From positions 8,771,318 to 8,835,317 of the forward strand of contig QXEO01000382.1 in NCBI GenBank assembly GCA_007115705.1: a DNA stretch of 64,000 bases, read 5' to 3'. The notes below the pieces were generated by a model. It was not told where the DNA came from. It saw nothing but the letters and a program-made list of their open reading frames with translations, and did not search any database. Of the stretch, positions 56,713 through 64,000 are shown in pieces. Source of the stretch: Dactylis glomerata (Eukaryota > Streptophyta > Magnoliopsida > Poales > Poaceae). Position 1 is the first letter of the stretch, and each line of letters starts with the position of its first letter. The position numbers and the translations under genes are program-made.

Positions 56713-59700
56713 AGCTTCCCCAAGCTTAACTCCTGCTCGTCCTCGAGTAGGTAAGTGATAACAAAAGAATAATTTTTGAGGTGACATGCACCATCACAAT
56801 CTTGATCATCTAAGTAAGCATAGTGCTGGGATCAAAAAACTTAAAACATGGGCATAAAAGATATAATCATGACAATAAGAACTTAGCAACCATGTTATAA
56901 CATAAAAAGAAACACAAGGAAAAATCATGAATAATAAAACAATGAAAGTCAAGTGTGCGTTCAAATCATATGGAAAAACATAGCAAATGGTTTTTAGCTT
57001 GTCCTTCATGGAATAGCAAAACATAAATGCATAGGACATCTTCAAGTTTAAGAGGGCGACTAGATACAAATAATTTAAGAACAAGTGAAACCAAAATAAT
57101 GATTCAATCAATGATAACTTTGGGACAATGCACATTAAACTCAGAATGGCAACTATGCTCTCTTAGACGGTGCATAAAGGTAGAAGGTGGTGACTCAACA
57201 TAAAAGTAAAGAAAGACCCTTAAACCTTCAAAAATTATGGTACTTACTAGCTTTGAGCTCTCATTGCCCCCATCATAGGCATCTTGAATGGTTAAAGTTA
57301 ATGCGAGTACAATTATGAAGCATATGCTTGATAAATCATAAGTTGAAAACCTCATATCCAGTGAAGTACGAATACCCAAACCTCATGCTGCTCGACTTAG
57401 AGTCCCAAAGCAAGCTCTTGTCATTGTAAGTATATGCGTATCATCGAGAACCGCCAACGGGGTACCTCCGTGCCCGATGACATGGAACAAGCCCACATCA
57501 AAATGACAGGACAAACAGACAATGAACACCTCGGCATCTCTTTTATTTACCATTGGTATAGCTTTTTATTTTGAGATGTGTCGTCGAATGTCCACTATGG
57601 GCAAGCTATAAATTTCTACCATGAATTAATGATGGCTTAGATTGGTGGCCCAGGCATTTCTCTAACACTAAAAACTCCATGATCCCGCAAGATTCCCAAC
57701 TTATTTCACATCGCGAGTATCCATAAACAAAAGATCACGATATCAACTCAAATAAGAAGTGCAATGTTGAAAGCTTACACCATGACAACATGGTTTGGCT
57801 AATTTCCAACTTACAACTTGCAAGCATAACAACTCAACATAAGAGAGTCACAATGTCAAAATTTTAAAAGTGAGAAAAGTAAAGTGTGCCATCAGGTTCG
57901 TGAGAGCTTTACTGACCAATTTTCGCATAACACCAAAAGAGTTTAATTTGAAGGATAGATAAAAGCAAGTCAAATGTACTTTGGAATAGCAAATTGCTAA
58001 TAGGTATGTATGGTGGACACATTGGAATAACTTAGTTTTGGGGAGTTGGATGCACGAGTAGAGCTCATACTCAGTACAAAGTGAGGGCTAGCAAAAGACT
58101 GGGAGCAGCCAACTAAGAGAGCAAAAACAGCCATAATCATGCAAAGCGACAAAGCAACATTAAGAGAAGCATAAAATGGCATCAAAAGTCAAAAACTAAA
58201 TGATCATAGAGGCTTATGGTGACTTTGTATGAGTCAAACATGTTGTAAGCATGCGCCAAGTCAACCCAAATAAAACATCAAGGAGAAAACCAAATTAATG
58301 CTTCCATAAAATAAAAACAACGCATGATTTTTTCAAAGGCTCATTAAGCAATCTCAGTCATTTGAGACAAGTCATGCTACAGCAAAAAATACTAAGCATA
58401 CTATCAAAACGCAATCAAGCATGGCATGCAAAAGCCTAAGCCGTAGTCTAAACAAGCTCCTTTTTGTACCACTTTTTTGCATGAAACTTTTTCTCTTTTC
58501 CAACACCATTCAACCCTTTTTGAAACAACTCTTTTGATGAATACCATCATAGACCAGAGGTCCAAATACACCTTGATGCAAATATAAAACAAGATCTGAA
58601 CAAAAATCAAGGCGAAAAATGAAAGCTAAACGCAGTAGCAGAAAAAAAAAGAACACTCATTGAACAATAAGAGTGAAAACTAGAGTATTCTCGGCAATGA
58701 AAAATAGAGTATATCTCCCTCCAAAACAAAGATGATGTGATCCAACCATTTATTGCAGCAAACAAATCAAAATAAAACTGAAAGCGAAACTAAAGACGCT
58801 CCAAGAAAAATGCATAGTGCATGAAGCAATAAAAATATAGTGTGTTGAAAGGTGACCTGATTTTTGCCGATGAAGAAGGGGTGCCTCAGGGGCATCCCCA
58901 TGCTTTGACGCTTGTACCTCTTGGATATTTATTGGGGTGATATGGGCATCCCCAAGCTTGAGATTTTGTCCATTCTTCCTCTCATCTCATCATTCTCCAA
59001 TCCCTACACTTGAAAACTTCCTTCATACAAAAGTTCACACAATTCTATTAGCAACGTTAGCATAAACATAATAGTAAATCAAGCCTTTTTGGTTCAGGTT
59101 TCAACTCAAAAACACCACATATAAAGCATATACTACTGTAGCAACTTCCCCAAAAGTTCCGTGATCAAAAGAACTCAAAAAGAAAGCGATCGAGAGGCAA
59201 ACACAAATAGTGGCAGAAATCTGTCAAAACAGAACAGCTGACAAAGGTCAATTTTTTTGAGGACCTTCTGTTGCTCAAATCAAAACGTGCAAAACTAATA
59301 AAAGTTTGGAAATAACCTGGGGCATATGCACAAGAAATCGCAGGTAAAAAAGATATTCTGAGAATTTTCACGAATTGTTACGGTGCAGCACCAAAATCTG
59401 TTTCAGGACAGCAACTTCCCCAAATCTTACCTCCCTCAAATTAGAGGTTCTTCTTGGCACAACAACGAAATAAAAAGGATAAGGAGCGGTCATTACAGTA
59501 GTAATAACTTCCAAGACTCAAATAAAAGAAAAAGTACTGAAAAGAAAACATTGGGTTATCTCCCAAGAGTGCTTTTCTTTAACGCCTTTGAGCTAGGCAC
59601 AGTAATTTGAAAAGATGCTCATGTAGGCGCCATAAAAGAGCTTAAGGCAAAGGCGCCATATAAGAACTTGAAGCAAGAGAGAGCATCAAAAAGCAAATGT

Positions 59701-59835
59701 GAAACACATTTAAATCTAAACCACTTCCTATGAAAAATAGTCTTGTAAAGAGACAAGTCATGAAAGCGCAAAGCAAAAAGCATAGGAAGGGAAAACAAGT
59801 ACAACTTCAAGAATTCCAACAAAAAGAGGGGAAAC
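56713..59835 (-). other. Non-coding internal region of the gypsy element
   Basis: AT-rich sequence between the gag ORF and the 3' LTR with no reading frame of recognisable function. It contains the 'ggttatctcccaagagtgctt' pattern at about 59553, common in this class of Triticeae elements. The missing pol genes would normally occupy this place. Confidence 0.7.
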
Positions 59836-62132
59836 TCAATATTGTTGAGATCCATCAAACCATGTTTCCCTCTCATAATAACTTTCAGTAGCATCATGAA
59901 TAGAACTAACATAACTATCACATAAAGCATCCCTATCATGAGCCACATGCATACAAGAATTAATACTCCCCACATGAACATAATTCTTAGCAATCTTTGT
60001 AGGAGCTAAGTAAACAGAATAATTATTCTCATCACCATAATCATCAAAAACAGGAGGCATATTGTAATCATAACTAATTTTCTCCTCAAAAGTAGGTGAA
60101 CTGAAAATATTATACTCATCATCGTAACCATCATAAACTAGAGGTTTAGTATCATCATAAGCTATAGAATAGCTATCTTGCAAAGCATATTCGTCAAACA
60201 TATCATCATAGGAAGGAACATGGATAGTACTAATGGTGCAACAATTATTAACCTCATAATTTTCAGAATTGGTACCAAAAAGATTTTCAATATAATAAGT
60301 AGAGTGCTTTTCCCAATCATGATCACTAACATAGGTAACAAGCATAAGAACATCATCAAGATCAGAATTATCATAATCTATAATAGGAGCGACATGCTTA
60401 GGGGAAGATACCGTTTCCTCTCTCCTTTTACTCCTCTTCTTCTTACTCTTCTTGCTCTCTCCTTTAGGAGGGAGAGGCTTGAAAGGCATCTTCTCCATAT
60501 AATCTGGTTTACTGACAGAAGCAACAGAAGAAACTTTGGAGGATTTCTCCTCTCTATTAATAAGATGGAAACATCTATTAGTCCTGTCATAGCTTAGCAA
60601 AACATCATGTTTTATAACATTTTGTATGTAAGTATTTGCGAGACAATCTTTAACACAATAAAGACGACAACCCTACAGGATGCTATTATTTTTAAAATGC
60701 TCATATCTACCAAAGAAGTTTTTCTAGATAACTCTTCACACCCCAAAAATAAAGTAAGCTCATCATGCTGATTGAGAGTAATCTTGTCATCACAATACAA
60801 ACTTGTAGTACTTATTTGATTAGAAGGGTCACTATTATGGCCTGAGCATTGAAAATTAAAATGACCCTTGTCATCGCAAAGTTCACAAATAAAAGGATAA
60901 AGCTCACAAACCTTTTTACCAAGCTCATCTAGAGCCTTATCCCACATTCGGGTCTCTTCATTCCTGTGGTGGATACAATAATCTTCTTTGTCGTGACTCT
61001 GTTCACAAGGTCTAAGTACTCCACAAAAATTAACATGCTTATAAGAAATAGTACTTTCCGAAGTTTGAGCATGTTTATTGCAATCATCAATAACAATATC
61101 ACTTTCTATGCAAGTGTCTTTAAAAGGTTCATGATACACATCCCCATTTCCCTTATTAGGAACATTAATATGATAAGCAAAGGTTCTAAAACAATCAACC
61201 ATAATTCGAGGATCAAGCCCATATTTAGCACTAAGCTCTTGAAAATTAGCAGTTTCAGCGAAAGACTTAATGCAATCATACTCGTAATTTATACCTGATC
61301 CTTTACCATTGTTGCTATCCCAATCTTCGATATTGCTTTGAATTGTTTCTAGCAAATCCCACTTGGTGTCAACCTCCTTGCTTGTGAAAGACCCATTAAA
61401 GCATGCATCTAGATAGTCCTTGTAATATCCTGAAAGCCTTGCATAAAAATTATTAATAACAATATTACGGGGAAGCTCATGAATAGGACATTTGAGCATT
61501 AGTGACTTCAATCTTCCCCACGCTTGGGCAATGCTTTCTCCATCATGAGGCCAAAAATTATATATCTGATTACGATCTTTATGAATCTCACTCGGAGGAT
61601 AGAATTTAGAATAAAAGAGAGATACAATTTCCTCCCAGCCAATAGATGGACCATCCTTTAGCAACCTATACCACTCTGCAGCTTTGCCCTTCAGTGAATA
61701 AGAGAATAGCTTCCTCTTAACCTGGCTTGATGAAATACCTGCACACTTGAACAACTCGCATAATTCATGTATAAAGAGTAAATGATCATCAGGATGGACA
61801 GTTCCATCTCCTGAATAGCGGTTATTTATAACGCGTTCAATAATTTTTATAGGCATTTTAAAAGAAAGAGGATCACAAACAGCATTAGAAACATCACATA
61901 TGGGAGATAAAATATCATCAGAGCAAACTTTCTCTACTAAAGCTGGGGAACTAAAAATATCATGCTTAGCAAAACCAGCTTCCCCAAGCTTAGACCTTTC
62001 TATGGCATTAGCAACAACGGTATTCAAAGCATTCATACTAACAACATTGCTATGCGAAATAAGCTCCAAAGGTTCTTCAAACATTTCAAATCTAAACTCA
62101 GGAAAAACACTATAAAACTCTTTATTTTCCAT
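59836..62132 (-). pseudogene. Gag polyprotein with Tyr/Asp-rich tail, one frameshift
   Basis: The first frame (62132-60612) gives a retrotransposon gag: MENKEFYSVFPEFRFEMFEE, then the capsid-like block HELCELFKCAGISSSQVKRK, LKGKAAEWYRLLKDGPS, FYSKFYPPSEIHKDRNQIYN and ESIAQAWGRLKSLMLKCP, with a CELCDDKGHFNFQC zinc knuckle (CX2CX4HX4C) near residue 415. Near 60665-60680 the frame slips; the next frame continues in order through CVKDCLANTYIQNV and LLSYDRTNRCFHLINREEKS. A Lys-rich segment (KKSKKKRSKRRE) follows, then a long Tyr/Asp-rich tail (YDGYDDEYNIFSSPTFEEK, VFDDYGDENNYSVY). Combined length is about 760 codons. Known role of gag: particle assembly and RNA packaging; the tail has no assigned function. 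Confidence 0.82.
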
Positions 62133-62265
62133 TAAGCCTAACTAGTGAAAATAAAAACAAGAAACAAAAAGATATAATTGCAGAATCTAAAGGAAATAAC
62201 TTCGAGCACTCACCAGCAACTAAAAGCCTTAGTAACCAAAAGATGTGAGTACCTTTTACCTTACC

Positions 62266-62283
62266 TCCCCGGCAACGGCGCCA
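62266..62283 (-). other. Primer-binding site of the gypsy element
   Basis: TGGCGCCGTTGCCGGGGA on the minus strand, about 10 bases inside the 5' LTR end, complementary to a tRNA 3' end of the type used by many plant gypsy elements (probably Asp-tRNA). Confidence 0.75.
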
Positions 62284-62293
62284 GAAAAGAGCT

Positions 62294-63291
62294 TGATGTC
62301 TACTCACGCATCTATTCTTGTAGACAGTGTTGGGCCTCCAAGTGCAGAGGTTTGTAGAACAGCAGCAAGTTTCCCTTAAGTGGATCACCCAAGGTTTATC
62401 GAACTCAGGGAGGAAGAGGTCAAAGCTATCCCTCTCAAACAACCCTGCAATTACGTTACAGAAAGTCTCTTGTGTCCCCAACACACCCAATACACTTGTC
62501 AGATGTATAGGTGCACTAGTTCGGCGAAGAGATAGTGAAATACAAGTAGTAGTGATGATTATAAGTAGTAAATATAATCTAAAATAAATATCGCTGCGAG
62601 CAAACATGTAACAAAACTGAAAGAAAACGGTGTGCAATGCTTGGAAACAAGGCCTAGGGATCATACTTTCACTAGTGGACACACTCTAAACAAATATAAC
62701 ATAATTGAACCAATAGATACTAATATCAATATGCAACTCAAAACAATTCTCCAATGGATAACAAACACTAATCATGCGTAGGGCTACGAAGCACTCCTCA
62801 AAGTCCGTATTTCCCCAAACTAGATTGTCCCACACTGTCACCGTGAACGCACTAGATGGTTCCAACAAACACCAACAATTCATAGAGACATTAACCAAAA
62901 AGATACACATAATGCGCACACTGTCACCTTCACATCATGGATACAAGGTGTCTCTGGAGATTACAAATATAAAGCACGGGAGTAGCATAATATCTGAATA
63001 ATAGCATCTACCAATTCAACTAGATACAAAGCCCACGATCACATAAAGATCACATCATGGGAGAGAGAGGTGAACCACATAGCTACCGGTAGAGCCCTCA
63101 GCCCCGAGGGAGAACTACTCCCTCCTCATCATCGGAGGCAGCAACGGCGATGGAGATGGTGGTGAGGTCGATGGAGACGGTGGAGACGGCGATGGAGACC
63201 GATGGAGATGGCTCTGGGGGCACTTCCCTGTCCCGGCAGGGTGCCGGAACAAAAACTTTTGTCCCCCAAAATTCGTTGGCGGCGGAGCTGT
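62294..63291 (-). repeat. Truncated 5' LTR of the gypsy element
   Basis: Homologous to 55329-56300. It ends at 'ggcggagctg', about 390 bp before the expected outer tip, where an unrelated repeat starts. Confidence 0.85.
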
Positions 63292-64000
63292 GACGACCTC
63301 AAATTTGATACAAATTCGAAGTGCCCGTTATGTAATCCATCACAATCCCAGGATCTTTGTTTTGATTTACATAACGTAGTTGATACCACAGTTCCATAGA
63401 CATTACAATACGGGGGTTCAAATACAATGGTCATACAGACCAAGTCATATTACAACACAATATAGCAGCAGAAATAACGTCTTCGGGTCCATGCCTTCAC
63501 CCTACAGGCAATGGCGACTCATGGAGACGAGCTTAGTTCTGGTACTCTTCTTCATACCCTTCCTCCTGGTATTCTTCCCCATAGTCTGGCCAAGTTGATA
63601 GCCAGGGACACAGCCATGAGTACATTGGATGCACTCGCAAACCATCGTATAATTGAAATGATGAAGTAGGTATGCAAGTTTGGTATAGTGGACTAAGCAC
63701 TAAGTTTATTTGCCAAAGCTAGTTTTATTTCCCAAGAATGTTCATTGGTAGAAAAGAGGTTTAGTTCTCTAAGTTCAATCTAAAGAGGAAGTTCAAGTGT
63801 GTCAACATCAAGGTCAAGTCAAGTCATTCACCAAGTTCACCATAAGTTGTTGTTAGTTTTTGACAAAAGCCAAGTACAGCTTGCCAACTGTCCATGACCG
63901 CGGACGCGGCTATTCGAATAGTTTGAAAACCTCTGCAGAGGGGTACACTTTACCCACAAGATTCGATACATCTGCCGGGAGAAATCCACGGATCGTCATA
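63292..64000. other. Unidentified repeat running off the window
   Basis: Starts tgacgacctcaaatttgat directly at the break of the gypsy LTR. TG at the start suggests an LTR, but the other end lies outside. No gene recognised; the small frames are not convincing. Confidence 0.4.

Larger units (their letters stand above)
55329..63291 (-). mobile_element. Gag-only Ty3/gypsy retrotransposon (Sabrina/WHAM-like)
   Basis: Minus-strand element: 5' LTR at the high-coordinate end (62294-63291, truncated), primer-binding site (62266-62283), gag-like ORF (62132-59836), a 3.1-kb non-coding stretch and the 3' LTR (56712-55329). No protease, integrase or reverse transcriptase is found, so it is non-autonomous. 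LTR tips TGATACGTCTC and GTAGACATCA, the PBS and the gag type fit the Sabrina/WHAM group of Triticeae (family name is inference). The target duplication cannot be checked because the 5' LTR lacks its outer end. Confidence 0.82.

Overview
The window is nuclear DNA from a grass, almost certainly a Triticeae (wheat/barley/rye group). The host genes have plant-type GT-AG introns, the first exons are very GC-rich as in grasses, and most of the sequence is repeats with typical Triticeae signatures. These are Stowaway MITEs starting CTCCCTCCGT, a CACTA element with many copies of a 'tttagtcccgg' motif, a copia LTR starting TGTTGGAATTATGCCC (Angela/BARE lineage), and a gag-only gypsy element whose LTR starts TGATACGTCTC. 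No bacterial-style operon, CRISPR array or RNA gene was found.

Left half (about 1-31 kb) is the gene-bearing part. It starts with a dead gypsy integrase relic and several MITEs. A complete nine-exon Abl-interactor-like gene (ABIL, SCAR/WAVE complex; 300 aa after splicing) follows on the + strand. It converges on a complete eight-exon calcium-dependent protein kinase (CDPK/CPK, 524 aa) on the - strand. A decayed fragment of the CDPK first exon lies about 3 kb upstream of the gene. Next come two tandem copies of a nepenthesin-type aspartic protease gene on the - strand: one broken (17.7-19.0 kb), one intact (432 aa, 21.3-22.6 kb). Just upstream of the intact copy, a 1,049-bp PIF/Harbinger-like element carries its own protein-like sequence; the broken copy preserves the empty insertion site. 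A four-exon organellar serine hydroxymethyltransferase gene (SHMT, 538 aa, - strand) fills 25.4-30.1 kb, with one Stowaway nested in another in its last intron.

Right half (about 31-64 kb) is nested transposons. A CACTA element carries a captured DEDDy 3'-5' exonuclease gene. Its right arm is interrupted by a short-LTR (130 bp) retroelement. That element's LTR was hit six bases from its start by an 8.5-kb copia element (33390-41914, TSD GTTAG), and further in by a 2.2-kb LTR now solo (TSD CTTTG). A tandem duplication of 8,003 bp then copied everything from the middle of the copia integrase to 45.9 kb. Its breakpoint joins unrelated sequences with a 2-bp microhomology, and the two copies are almost identical. 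The window ends with an uncharacterised broken gene on the - strand and a gag-only gypsy element (55329-63291) whose 5' LTR is cut by another repeat.

The host genes do not form a pathway: ABIL (actin nucleation control), CDPK (Ca2+ signalling), aspartic protease (secreted proteolysis) and SHMT (one-carbon metabolism) are ordinary neighbours. The most informative parts are the dated nesting order, the microhomology duplication, and the two host-like coding sequences carried by DNA transposons.
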